The notes: a model not told the origin generated them from the sequence alone. Shown: positions 36,062 to 44,904, counted from the stretch's first letter. The stretch is DNA of 64,000 nucleotides from Sandaracinaceae bacterium (GCA_016712745.1 JADJQN010000001.1:1116001-1180000), one strand, 5' to 3'. Translations and numbers: made by a program.

Positions 36062-37153
36062 TCAAATCTGAGAAAGAAAACGAACGTCGTTTTCGTAGAG
36101 CCAACGAATATCGGAGATGCCGTAGCGCAACATCGCAATGCGATCGATGCCGAGCCCAAATGCAAAGCCTGTGTACTTGTCGGAGTCGTAGCCGACATTT
36201 TCAAACACGACCGGATGCACCATTCCGCATCCGAGCACTTCCAGATAGCCGCTCGCTTTGCACACGCGACACTCGGCTTGGCGCGCGAGCGCTTCTTTGG
36301 TGCCCTCGTACCCGCGACAAATCATGCAGCCAATATCCACTTCGCCGCCCGGTTCAACGAACGGGAAATAGCTCGGGCGAAAACGCACCGGCACATTGTC
36401 GCCAAACATGCGCTGTGCGAAGCGAGTAAGCACGCCCTTCAAATGAGCGAAGCTGACGCCTTCGTCGACGAGCAAGCCTTCCAACTGGAAGAACATCGGC
36501 GAGTGCGTCACGTCGTCGTCGCGACGATAGACTTGGCCTGGCGCGACAATCGCGAGCGGCGGTTTGCGCTTTTGCATCTCGCGCACCTGCATCGTCGACG
36601 TGTGAGTGCGCAAGAGTGATCGTTGCTTCTGGCCGGCTTCTGCATTGATGAAGAAGCTGTCCTGCATATCGGTCGCAGGGTGGTCGGGGGGAAAGCCGAG
36701 CTTGTCGAAGTTGTTCTCGTGCAAGTCGATCTCGGGGCCATCGACGATGTCGAAGCCGAGCGAGGTGAACACATCCATGATCTCGTACGCGACGCGCGTG
36801 ATCGGATGCAGGCTTCCGGTGCGTTCGTTACGGCCGGGCAGCGTCACATCGAGATGGGGTCCGGAGAGCTCGGCATCGCGCACCGCCTTGGCAATCGCGA
36901 GCAGCTGCGTATCGAACGCGGCGGACACCGCGCTCTTGAGCGCATTGGCTTTCTGCCCAAGCACTTTGCGCTGATCGCCGGGCAACTTCGGCATCAACTT
37001 CAAAAGCCCTGTGAGCTCGCCGGTCGGCCCAGCGATGCGCGCGTTCACCGCACGCAGCGATTGCTCATCACCACACGCATCCAGCTGAGAACGAAAAGAG
37101 GCCTCAACTTTCGCGAGGCCTTCTTCGAACTCTTTAACCGCGTCGTCACTCAC
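36062..37153 (-). CDS. pheS: Phenylalanyl-tRNA synthetase alpha subunit
   Basis: 363 aa class II synthetase catalytic subunit. Coiled-coil N-terminus, then motif 2 region with LRTHTSTMQVREM (TSxxQxR), FQLEGLLVDEGVSFAHLKG and motif 3 GFAFGLGIDRIAML. GTG start; a nearby upstream ATG is out of frame. GGAGA ribosome site. Confidence 0.97.
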   Translation of the reverse strand: MSDDAVKEFEEGLAKVEASFRSQLDACGDEQSLRAVNARIAGPTGELTGLLKLMPKLPGDQRKVLGQKANALKSAVSAAFDTQLLAIAKAVRDAELSGPHLDVTLPGRNERTGSLHPITRVAYEIMDVFTSLGFDIVDGPEIDLHENNFDKLGFPPDHPATDMQDSFFINAEAGQKQRSLLRTHTSTMQVREMQKRKPPLAIVAPGQVYRRDDDVTHSPMFFQLEGLLVDEGVSFAHLKGVLTRFAQRMFGDNVPVRFRPSYFPFVEPGGEVDIGCMICRGYEGTKEALARQAECRVCKASGYLEVLGCGMVHPVVFENVGYDSDKYTGFAFGLGIDRIAMLRYGISDIRWLYENDVRFLSQI

Positions 37154-37243
37154 TGTGCATCTCCGTTAGCAGCCTCAACCCAAACGCACCCACACGAGGC
37201 TGGGGTGGCGGGGTGGGGGCGCGGGAGGGGCGGAGGGACGGCT

Positions 37244-37594
37244 TTATTTTTTAGCAGCGAAGTTCACGATGGCCTTGAAGCCACCGGGATCACGCACAGC
37301 GATGTCAGCAAGCACCTTACGATCGAGGCCCACCTTGGCGAGCTTCAAACCGTTGATGAGCTTGCTGTAGCTGATGCCCGACATGCGAGCGGCGGCGTTG
37401 ATACGCGCGATCCACAAGCGACGGAAATCACGGCGGCGTTCGCGACGCGCTTTGTACGCGTCCTGCCAACCGTTGCGAACTTGTTCAACCGCGTCTCCGA
37501 AGATACGACCACGGGCTCCGTAGAAGCCTTTGGCGTGACGGAAGATGCGGTTACGACGACGACGAGCTTTGAAGCCTCTTTTTGCGCGCGGCAT
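37244..37594 (-). CDS. rplT: 50S ribosomal protein L20
   Basis: 116 aa, MPRAKRGFKARRRR start, complete family length. Binds 23S rRNA and in many bacteria represses its own operon via the leader. Strong ribosome site (AGGAG). The longer frame upstream overlaps rpmI and is rejected. Confidence 0.97.
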   Translation of the reverse strand: MPRAKRGFKARRRRNRIFRHAKGFYGARGRIFGDAVEQVRNGWQDAYKARRERRRDFRRLWIARINAAARMSGISYSKLINGLKLAKVGLDRKVLADIAVRDPGGFKAIVNFAAKK

Positions 37595-37607
37595 GTCTCG
37601 TCTCCTC

Positions 37608-37808
37608 TTACAACGCGTACGGCAAGAGCCGCTCGACGTGCTTTTGGTTTGCGTCGTCCACGATTCCGTTCTTACGGAGATTGCGGCGACGTGCGGCCGA
37701 CTTGCCACGCATCAAATGCGAAAGGCCGGCTTTGCCACGGCGGATTTTGCCGGTGCCCGTGACCTTGAAGCGCTTCTTGGCAGCGCTGTTGCTCTTCATT
37801 TTCGGCAC
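37608..37808 (-). CDS. rpmI: 50S ribosomal protein L35
   Basis: 66 aa, starts MPKMKSNSAAKKRFKVTGTG, standard family sequence and length. GTG start with GAGGAA ribosome site. 13 bp from rplT. Its own promoter is likely (see 37896-37924). Confidence 0.96.
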   Translation of the reverse strand: MPKMKSNSAAKKRFKVTGTGKIRRGKAGLSHLMRGKSAARRRNLRKNGIVDDANQKHVERLLPYAL

Positions 37809-37895
37809 AAATTCCTCACTTTACGGGTCACACGCGTTCGCGTGATTTCACAAACATAGGACCAGCGAAAACGCGGCACTACGCAGGGGGTCGCT

Positions 37896-37924
37896 GATTT
37901 AGCTGTCCTTACGGGGGCTGTCAA
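37896..37924 (-). promoter_or_regulatory. Predicted promoter for rpmI-rplT-pheS-pheT-ihfA
   Basis: Minus strand TTGACA (complement of 37919-37924), 17-bp spacer, TAAATC (complement of 37896-37901). The -35 is consensus; the -10 is weak. Lies between the foreign lipoprotein gene and rpmI, ~90 bp from the rpmI start, as needed if the operon was split. Confidence 0.5.
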
Positions 37925-37950
37925 GGGATGGGGCAGCCCCTACCCACTTA

Positions 37951-39156
37951 TCAGTTGCAGGTAAGCTGAATCCACTCGGACGAGGAGCAGTCGTCGTAGC
38001 CCCAACTGTCGTGGGAACAGGCGTCAATCCGCGTTTCGCTCCCCGAGCAATACACGCTATCTAGCCAGAATTCGCTGCTTGGCCCAGTCGCGGACGTGGA
38101 CGTGCTCAAGTGGGTGCTCCCAAACTGCTGGCAGGCCACCGTGGACGCAGTCGTACTGAAACCGTCGTCGCAGATCCCGCGCCACATGCCCGTGTGATAG
38201 ACGAAGAGGAGTCCGGTCGGGCCGGTGCCAAGGTCGCCGTCGGCCGGCTCGTCGCAGCCGCCAGAGACGTGAGCCAGGCATATACCGCCGCAGTTGGTCG
38301 TGCCAGGTGCGCATGCGCACGTGCCAGTGCTGCAGCTCCCGTCGCATACGACGCCGCACGCGCCGCAGTTCATCGACGTGTTGAGCGCCGTGCATGTTCC
38401 AGCGCACGCCCCGTATCCAACCACTCCGCAGGAGAGAGGAACGTTTAAGCTGCGTGTGGCTTCATAGCCTTCGTAATCCGTCACCGTAACGATGAGGCTG
38501 CGCGAACCTGAGCCAGTGAACTCGATCGTTTCGCCATAGTTCACATCGTTCCAGGTGAGAGTGCCCGTGAAGGTTCCACCTGATCGCGAAAGTGTCGTGT
38601 AGTAGTTGCCAAGCTCATCGTAGACTTCGGCGGTCGCCAGATCTGCGACGCCGTCCGCGTCGGTCGCCACGGCTGTGAGCGTCACGGTCGTGCTCGGTGT
38701 AAGCGTGCTTGGACTCATCGTGAAAGAGGTCACCGATGGAGCGTGCGTCGCGGGGGATACGCAGGCTACGGTCGAGAAATCAGAGCACGTAAGGTTGCAG
38801 CTCAAGCTTCCCGACGCGTAGCCGAGGCTTACGCAGGTCTCGCCGTTGAGGTTGGTTCCGTCGCACGTCTCGCCCAAATCGACGATGCGATTTCCACAGC
38901 GCGGGGGGCCGGCGTCTGTTCGCACACCGAGATCCGTCATTGGGCCAGCGTCCGATGCGCCCAAGTCTTCGCGTCCCAGATCGATTAAGCCAAGATCGCG
39001 ACCCGCGTCGATCACGAACGCGTCAAGCCCTTCGCCGGCGTCGGTCGTCAGTGCATTGGGGCGGCGACGTCCGCCGCACGCGCTCACGGCCAGCGTGGCG
39101 AGCACGAGTAAAACGACGGCAGGTCTACCGACAAACATCGAGTCCGAACAGGCCAT
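37951..39156 (-). CDS. Lipoprotein with C-terminal SRCR domain
   Basis: 401 aa. Lipobox VSAC, D/G/A-rich linker, a Cys-rich segment with CGNRIVDLGETCDG (DUF4215-like, near 87-100), a beta-rich Ig/cadherin-like middle (about 140-245), another Cys cluster (about 245-300) and a C-terminal domain with GMWRGICDDGFS, WLDSVYCSGSETRID and WIQLTCN, the scavenger-receptor Cys-rich (SRCR) pattern mainly seen in animals. It is inserted between infC and rpmI, which are adjacent in many genomes. GGGGAG ribosome site. Confidence 0.8.
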   Translation of the reverse strand: MACSDSMFVGRPAVVLLVLATLAVSACGGRRRPNALTTDAGEGLDAFVIDAGRDLGLIDLGREDLGASDAGPMTDLGVRTDAGPPRCGNRIVDLGETCDGTNLNGETCVSLGYASGSLSCNLTCSDFSTVACVSPATHAPSVTSFTMSPSTLTPSTTVTLTAVATDADGVADLATAEVYDELGNYYTTLSRSGGTFTGTLTWNDVNYGETIEFTGSGSRSLIVTVTDYEGYEATRSLNVPLSCGVVGYGACAGTCTALNTSMNCGACGVVCDGSCSTGTCACAPGTTNCGGICLAHVSGGCDEPADGDLGTGPTGLLFVYHTGMWRGICDDGFSTTASTVACQQFGSTHLSTSTSATGPSSEFWLDSVYCSGSETRIDACSHDSWGYDDCSSSEWIQLTCN

Positions 39157-39251
39157 GAATCTCCCCTATGAAAACAGCCGAACGCGCCGAAGCATGCCGC
39201 GCGTTTCGAAACGTTCAAGGGGCCCAATGTTAAAACTGAGGCCTGAATGAC

Positions 39252-40202
39252 CTACGGTTCGACGGGAAAGAACCGAGCAACCATCTCCAGACGCATCCCC
39301 ATCGCTTGGGTTTGGTCGCCGGAGGTAATGTGAGCGCTCATGTTCGCGTGCATCGTAACGTCCGACGTGGGCGACAGCGTCACAAAGGAAAGCACGACGT
39401 CGCCGCTTCCGTTTGACTCCAGGGAATCGACGAGCGCCTCGGCACCTTCGGGGAGGTTAGGAAGGTTCATCGCCGCATTGCGCGCGTGCTGTTCGACCAA
39501 GATGTGCATGCTCGCTGTGTCAGCGTCGCGCTCGTTCAGCACGAACGTGCTCACTTGATCGACATCGATTCCGCGCAGGTTCACTTTCGCGTGCGCTTCC
39601 CATCGCGCTCCCAGACCAACCGGCTCCTCGGGGAGCACGGTTGTGATCTGCGGCATCGACTTGCGCATGTCATCCAAGATCATGCGAATGGCTTCATCCG
39701 CATCCGCGGGAAGATTGAACTGAGTGTTTGTGCACACTCCGCGCGTGTCTACGTCCATCGAACCTGCGATGTGTTCGAGCCGCGTATATTGATCTTGGAT
39801 AGCCGCGACGACATTCGGGTCATGCTGGTCGGGATCGACAATCTGCATGCTTTCGATTGTGTAGCCCACGTGAGCGTTGCCTTGCGGGTCGACGGTGAGG
39901 ATCTCGATCTTTACGCCGATGCGTGACGCGGGGAGACTCGGCATCGGCAGCTCTTGGCCCTCAATGCTTAGGGCCATTGTCATGTGCATCTCGAGCTGAG
40001 AGCGCGCGACATTGCCGGCGGTGAAGCGGTAGCGCAGTGGCGCGCGAGGCTCAGCGCCATCCTCGAGCAAGCGGATGTTCGGCGGTCCGCCGACGACCAG
40101 CTCAGGCTCGTTCCCGTCTGCTGTTTCCGCCGTTTGAGCCGCGGGCGTGGTGCTGCCGCACCCAATCAAAGAGATGAGCGTCAGAAGCAACACGATGCGC
40201 AT
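39252..40202 (-). CDS. Uncharacterised lipoprotein between infC and rpmI
   Basis: 316 aa, lipobox LIGC, ribosome site GAGGAA at the chosen ATG. Mature protein is beta-rich, with no domain I recognise (segments FTAGNVARSQLEMHMTMAL and DMRKSMPQITTVLPEEP). The repeated beta-strand/turn layout suggests an all-beta periplasmic fold. Together with the SRCR lipoprotein it splits the infC-rpmI neighbourhood. Confidence 0.7.
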   Translation of the reverse strand: MRIVLLLTLISLIGCGSTTPAAQTAETADGNEPELVVGGPPNIRLLEDGAEPRAPLRYRFTAGNVARSQLEMHMTMALSIEGQELPMPSLPASRIGVKIEILTVDPQGNAHVGYTIESMQIVDPDQHDPNVVAAIQDQYTRLEHIAGSMDVDTRGVCTNTQFNLPADADEAIRMILDDMRKSMPQITTVLPEEPVGLGARWEAHAKVNLRGIDVDQVSTFVLNERDADTASMHILVEQHARNAAMNLPNLPEGAEALVDSLESNGSGDVVLSFVTLSPTSDVTMHANMSAHITSGDQTQAMGMRLEMVARFFPVEP

Positions 40203-40261
40203 GGCGGATTCCTCAGTGCGAAAAATTATCAGACGTTCGCGCGATTCAAATGCGGGCGCGA

Positions 40262-40897
40262 TCAAACGTCCGCATCAGCCGGTGCTTCGACGTCTTCACC
40301 AAGCTCGTTCTTCTTGCTCACCACGACGACGCGCGGACGCATCGAGGGGCTTCCTGCAACGCGCGGAGCGAGGAGGACCGTCATCGTGCGGCCTTCCATG
40401 CGGCTCGACGATTCAACGAGCGTGACGTCTTTGACGGCGTCGACGATTCGGTCGAGCTGCTTCTGCGCCATCTCGGGATGGGTAATCTCGCGTCCGCGGA
40501 AGCGAACGGTGATCTTTACCTTGTCGCCGTACGAAATGAACTCGCGGATCTTGCGAACCTTGAAGTCGATATCGTGGTCATCGGTCTTGGGACGAAGTTT
40601 GATTTCATGAAGCTCGACGACCGTCTGCTTCTTCTTCGCTTCACGCGCTTTGCGCGCCTCTTCGTACTTGAACTTTCCGAAGTCCATGATCTTGCAAACC
40701 GGGGGGAACGCTTTCGGGTTCACCTCGACGAGATCGAGTTCCTTTTCGCGCGCGAGCTTCAAAGCTTCGCGCGTTTCCATCACGCCGAGCATTTCGCCAT
40801 CGTTGCCGACGACACGTACCTCAGGAATGCGGATGCGCTCGTTGGTGCGAGGGCCAGTCTGAACGCGCTGACGTGGATCAAAACGGGGTCGAGAGAT
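40262..40897 (-). CDS. infC: Translation initiation factor IF-3 with predicted ATC start codon
   Basis: 211 aa. Full IF3: N-domain with RTNERIRIPEVRVVG, linker KYEEARKAREAKKKQ, C-domain with KLRPKTDDHDIDFKVRK. There is no ATG in a sensible place. An AGGAGG ribosome site at 40906-40911 (complement) sits eight bases before an in-frame ATC at 40897-40895, giving Ile-Ser-Arg-Pro-Arg-Phe. IF3 genes are known to start at AUU or AUC so that IF3 represses its own synthesis; Myxococcus xanthus Dsg (IF3) is one with AUC. A longer TTG start (40924) lacks a ribosome site. Confidence 0.9.
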   Translation of the reverse strand: MSRPRFDPRQRVQTGPRTNERIRIPEVRVVGNDGEMLGVMETREALKLAREKELDLVEVNPKAFPPVCKIMDFGKFKYEEARKAREAKKKQTVVELHEIKLRPKTDDHDIDFKVRKIREFISYGDKVKITVRFRGREITHPEMAQKQLDRIVDAVKDVTLVESSSRMEGRTMTVLLAPRVAGSPSMRPRVVVVSKKNELGEDVEAPADADV

Positions 40898-40995
40898 AAC
40901 TAATTCCTCCTGCAAGGAAGGCAACGCCTTCCGCTATCATGAAAGCAACCTCGGCGGTTCGCCTTCCGGTACTGCTCTTCAAATCGCGGCGAAGC

Positions 40996-42957
40996 CTAAC
41001 TCTTTCGTTGAGAAAGAGGGAGGGCTTCTGCGGTTACGCGTGAAATGACGTCGGCGAGGGGTATGAAGCCCAAATCCTTGTCTTCATCGCGTGAACGGAC
41101 CGACAAACCACGTGTTTCAACTTCTTTTTGGCCGATTACGCCCAGGTAAGGCACTCGGAGCATTCGAGCCTTGCGGATCTTGGCGCCCAGCTTGTCGCCT
41201 GACAAGTCGGTCATGACACGAATGCCATGCGCCTCAAGCTCGGCTTTGGCCTCCAGGGCGAAGTCGTTGAACTTCTCGCTGACGGTGAGGAGAGCGACTT
41301 GCTCGGGTGCGAGCCAGGTCGGGAAGGAGCCGCCCACGTGCTCCAGAAGCACGCCGTAGAACCGCTCGACGCTTCCTAAAATCGCGCGATGCAACATGAC
41401 CGGGCGATGCTCAGTGTTGTCTTCGCCGACGTAGTTGAGGTCGAAGCGGTCGGGCAAGGTGAAATCGACCTGCATGGTGCCGAGCTGCCACGAACGCTTG
41501 AGCGCGTCTTTCAAATGGAATTCGATTTTGGCACCGTAGAAGGCGCCCTCGCCTTCGGCGATGTTGAGCGGCAAGCCCTTGGCTTTGACGGCATCAATGA
41601 GAACGCCTTCCGACTTGTCCCACATCTCGTCGGTGCCAAGGCGTACCTCGGGGCGAGTCGCAACTACTACACGAACGTCGCTGAAACCGAAATCGCGATA
41701 AACGTCGTAAACGAGATCGAGAAACTGCGCGATTTCGTCTTTGATTTGGTCAAGGGTGCAGAAGATGTGCGCGTCGTCCTGCGCGAAGGTGCGCACGCGG
41801 GTCAGGCCTTGCACGACGCCGCTGCGCTCAAAGCGATGGAGGCGTCCAAAGTCCGCCATGCGGTAAGGTAGCTCCCGATAGCTGCGACGAGTCATGCCGA
41901 ACAACAAGGCATGGCCCGGACAGTTCATGGGCTTTACACCAAAGCGCATGTGATCACGCATGTGCTGCTCGATCACTTTCGGATCGTTGCTCGGATTCTT
42001 CGCGATGGCGGCCGCGCCCTTCTCGATGGTCTCGGAAGTTGCGGCGAGGAACATATTCTCTTCGTAACCAGGCAAGTGGCCTGAGGTTAGGAAGAGCTCG
42101 GTGTCGAAAATCTGCGGAGTAATGACCTCGTCGTAGCCGACTTTGTCGTAGAGGCCACGCACGTATTGAACGAGCGCGTTGTAAACTTTGGTGCCGCGCG
42201 GAAGGAAAAAGGGAGAGGCCGGCGCCAGCGGATGGAATGCGATGAGGTCGAGCTCTTTGCCGAGCTTGCGATGATCTCGCTTCTTGGCCTCTTCAAGCGC
42301 AGCCATGTGTTCGCGCAGGGCTTTGGGCGAAGCGAAGGCCGTTCCGTAGATGCGTTGCAGCTGCGGGTTTCGTTCATCCCCGCGCCAGTAGGCACCGGCC
42401 ACGTGAGTAAGCTTCACCGCCCGCAAGAAGCGAGTGGACGGGACATGGGGGCCGCTGCAGAAATCAACCCAATCGCCATGACGGTAGAGCGAAAGGTCGC
42501 CCGTTGCCTTGTCGATGATCTCGAGCTTGAACTTCTCGCCCATCGACTCGAAGAGCTGTCTGACTTCGTCGCGCGACTTAATCTCGCGGCGGAACGGTTG
42601 ATCGCTCGCGACAATCTCGAGCATCTTCTCTTCGATCTTCTGAAGATCCTCGTCGGTGAACTGCTTGCCGTCGGGGCGAGAGAAGTCGTAGTAGAAGCCG
42701 TCTTCGATCGCAGGACCGATGGTTACCTGCGTTCCAGGGAAAAGCTTTTGCACCGCGTCCGCCATGACGTGTGCGGTCGAGTGGCGAATCACTTCGAGAG
42801 CAGCAGGCTCGTCGTCGCGGACAGCCGTCACCGTGGCGTCGCTTGGAATCGGCGTAAGCAGATCCATGAGCTTGCCGTTCACCATGGCGGCAACCACGCT
42901 TGGGTTGAACTTGCCTTGGGCTTCAAGAGCGTTACGAGCGGTGAATTCCTCGGACAT
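40996..42957 (-). CDS. thrS: Threonyl-tRNA synthetase
   Basis: 653 aa class II synthetase, complete. N-terminal TGS-like domain, editing domain with HSTAHVMADAVQ, catalytic core with MNCPGHALLF (zinc Cys), FGRLHRFERSGVVQGLTRVR and a C-terminal anticodon-binding domain. Heads the cluster with infC 98 bp downstream. Weak ribosome site. Confidence 0.97.
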   Translation of the reverse strand: MSEEFTARNALEAQGKFNPSVVAAMVNGKLMDLLTPIPSDATVTAVRDDEPAALEVIRHSTAHVMADAVQKLFPGTQVTIGPAIEDGFYYDFSRPDGKQFTDEDLQKIEEKMLEIVASDQPFRREIKSRDEVRQLFESMGEKFKLEIIDKATGDLSLYRHGDWVDFCSGPHVPSTRFLRAVKLTHVAGAYWRGDERNPQLQRIYGTAFASPKALREHMAALEEAKKRDHRKLGKELDLIAFHPLAPASPFFLPRGTKVYNALVQYVRGLYDKVGYDEVITPQIFDTELFLTSGHLPGYEENMFLAATSETIEKGAAAIAKNPSNDPKVIEQHMRDHMRFGVKPMNCPGHALLFGMTRRSYRELPYRMADFGRLHRFERSGVVQGLTRVRTFAQDDAHIFCTLDQIKDEIAQFLDLVYDVYRDFGFSDVRVVVATRPEVRLGTDEMWDKSEGVLIDAVKAKGLPLNIAEGEGAFYGAKIEFHLKDALKRSWQLGTMQVDFTLPDRFDLNYVGEDNTEHRPVMLHRAILGSVERFYGVLLEHVGGSFPTWLAPEQVALLTVSEKFNDFALEAKAELEAHGIRVMTDLSGDKLGAKIRKARMLRVPYLGVIGQKEVETRGLSVRSRDEDKDLGFIPLADVISRVTAEALPLSQRKS

Positions 42958-42975
42958 GGACTTGCTCGCTCGTTC

Positions 42976-43050
<75 letters not shown>

Positions 43051-43084
43051 GCTCTGTAAATGAGAGGCAGGCTGTGTAGCGAAG

Positions 43085-43135
43085 CACCCCGGGGGTGTCA
43101 AGCAGTGTCGCCATTACGCGGGGGAAATACCCCGC
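43085..43135. terminator. Two GC-rich hairpins between tRNA-Val and the methyltransferase gene
   Basis: CACCCC-GGGGGTG at 43085-43098 and GCGGGG-GAAATA-CCCCGC at 43118-43135. They follow the methyltransferase stop (minus strand) and are the likely end of the MacAB-TolC cluster transcript. Neither has a U-run. Confidence 0.45.
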
Positions 43136-43156
43136 ACGTAGCGTGACCAGCCCGAA

Positions 43157-43969
43157 TCAGGGGTTGGTGAGCAGTACGAACTTGATGCGCCGGAAGTCGC
43201 CGCGTTCGTCGCCGAAGTATGCGGTGGGCACGAAGCCGGATGCGCTGGTTGGGTCGAACGATGGTGGAACTTTGAATAGCTTCTTTGCGAAACGCGAGCT
43301 CCTCGCGAGCTGTGCGAGCAAAGGAAAGTCGTCAAGCAGCGTCCGGACGCGCTCCCATTGTGCGCCCCAAGGCGGGTCGACGAAGAGCACGTCAGCTGCA
43401 CGCGTGTGCGCAAGCGCAAGCGCATCGCCCTCGACGAACTCGATGCGTTTGCCCACGCCATAGAGAGCGGCGTTGTGCTTAGCGAGAAGCAGACGCTCCT
43501 TGTTCTGCTCGACGGCGATCACGCGACAGCCTTCGCGCGCGAACGCAATCGCGTTGCCCCCTACCCCGCAGCCGGCGTCTAAAACCGTAGCGCCCGCGAC
43601 TTGCTTCGCCACCGCAAGCGCGAGGACCTCAGGCGTGAGCGACATCCGCCCCTCGTCGTCGAGGCGCGTGCCTTTGCGTAGAAAGCCCGGTGTCGTTTCG
43701 CGGCGACGACGTGCATCGACGAGCCGACCCTCACGTACTTCGTCGCGCGAAAGCTTCGGCGTGATGCTGACCTCGAGCAAGTGCCCGCCAAGCCCCACCT
43801 TACGAAGCCGCGCGTCTAAGTCGGCGGCTTGCTCCCGAGTAAGCTTCGCTCGCGCCGTGTTGGTCCCATCGCTCTCCAAGGAGAACGCCCACGCACCGTC
43901 GCCAAGCAGGCGACGTCCATCGATCCACGTTGGGATCTTTCGAACTTCGGTATCAGTAACGCGGGACAC
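43157..43969 (-). CDS. TGS1-like SAM-dependent methyltransferase
   Basis: 270 aa class I methyltransferase. SAM motif I VLDAGCGVGGN (129-139), acidic strand end VIAVEQN (E153), and catalytic DPPW (198-201) within FVDPPWGAQW. The GVGGN plus HNA-x-YGV plus DPPWG combination is the signature of the trimethylguanosine-synthase-like group, which methylates the N2 of guanine in RNA caps; bacterial members have unclear substrates. GTG start overlaps the previous gene by 17 bp, so the gene is coupled to the glutaredoxin fusion. Confidence 0.75.
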   Translation of the reverse strand: MSRVTDTEVRKIPTWIDGRRLLGDGAWAFSLESDGTNTARAKLTREQAADLDARLRKVGLGGHLLEVSITPKLSRDEVREGRLVDARRRRETTPGFLRKGTRLDDEGRMSLTPEVLALAVAKQVAGATVLDAGCGVGGNAIAFAREGCRVIAVEQNKERLLLAKHNAALYGVGKRIEFVEGDALALAHTRAADVLFVDPPWGAQWERVRTLLDDFPLLAQLARSSRFAKKLFKVPPSFDPTSASGFVPTAYFGDERGDFRRIKFVLLTNP

Positions 43970-44876
43970 TGGGATCGACGCGCAACGACCAAGCATCGAT
44001 GCCGCCTTCGAGGTTCCATACGTTCGTGTAGCCCTCGCGCAGAAAGTGCTCGGCAGCCGCACGACTCCGCATGCCGTGATGACAGTAAAACACCAACTTT
44101 GCGTCGATGGGCAGCCGACGCACAAACTCTTTGCCCACTTCATCGAGAAGATGCGACCCGGCAATAGCGGCGGTGTTGCGCTCTTCTTCGGTGCGCACGT
44201 CGAGTAGCTCGAACTCCTCGCCGGCCTCCTGCATCGCGCGCATCTCCTCGACCCGAAGTGAACGAACCTTGGGCGGCTCGTTGGGGTTCTCGATCTTGAA
44301 ACCAGCGCCGGCAGCGGACTCGACGTAATCGATGCGCATGCCGTCAGCGCGGCGCGCGCTCACCCGGTCGAGCAGTATCGTCACGCCATTCGAACTCACT
44401 TCGACGTCTCCGCGCTCCCGTCCACCAAGGAAAAGCCCGTAGTGAAACTGCGCACTAACCTCCAAGCGCAAAAAGCCTTCGTCGGGCGCCGCATCTTTCA
44501 ACATTTCTTTGATCGTCGACGCTGCGCGCTCGCTCAGCGCGATAGTAGGGATCACGGCCGGAGCAGTCGCGCCACCAAGCATGCCAGCAAGTTCGCCTTG
44601 TGCCGCCATCTCCTTGACGATGTCCGCGCCGCCGACGAACTTTCCATCCACGTAGAGCTGAGGAATGGTCGGCCAATCCGAAAATGCTTTGATGCCATCG
44701 CGCATCGAGGGACTAGCGAGTACGTTCACGGTTTCATACTCGTCGACGAGATCGTCGAGAATATCTACGACCGATGAGGAGAAACCGCACTCGGGCGCGA
44801 GGCGTGTGCCCTTCATGAAAAGCACGATGCGATGTCCGGCCAGTAGCTCACGAATCTGATCTTGAATCGGCTCCAT
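43953..44876 (-). CDS. Monothiol glutaredoxin - A-type-like - rhodanese fusion
   Basis: 307 aa. Domain 1 (1-105): Grx4-type monothiol glutaredoxin with the CGFS active site (C30). Domain 2 (about 112-205): shape of an A-type Fe-S carrier (DYVESAAGAGFKIENPN) but its three ligand cysteines are absent. Domain 3 (about 210-307): rhodanese with FYCHHGMRS (C265). The A-type part may be a structural adapter. Start ATG 44876 is favoured by GAGGAG; ATG 44897 sits at the ribosome site itself. 28-bp gap to the tolC-like gene. Confidence 0.85.
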   Translation of the reverse strand: MEPIQDQIRELLAGHRIVLFMKGTRLAPECGFSSSVVDILDDLVDEYETVNVLASPSMRDGIKAFSDWPTIPQLYVDGKFVGGADIVKEMAAQGELAGMLGGATAPAVIPTIALSERAASTIKEMLKDAAPDEGFLRLEVSAQFHYGLFLGGRERGDVEVSSNGVTILLDRVSARRADGMRIDYVESAAGAGFKIENPNEPPKVRSLRVEEMRAMQEAGEEFELLDVRTEEERNTAAIAGSHLLDEVGKEFVRRLPIDAKLVFYCHHGMRSRAAAEHFLREGYTNVWNLEGGIDAWSLRVDPSVPRY

Positions 44877-44904
44877 CGGAAACTCCTCGACGTTCAACTT
44901 CTTT

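Noticed and set aside
37154..37243. L20-type ribosomal leader or pheS attenuator
   Set aside because: No convincing pseudoknot, Phe-rich leader peptide or terminator/antiterminator pair could be drawn by eye.
36623..37762. 379-codon open frame on the plus strand
   Set aside because: Antisense across pheS, rplT and rpmI, all firmly identified.
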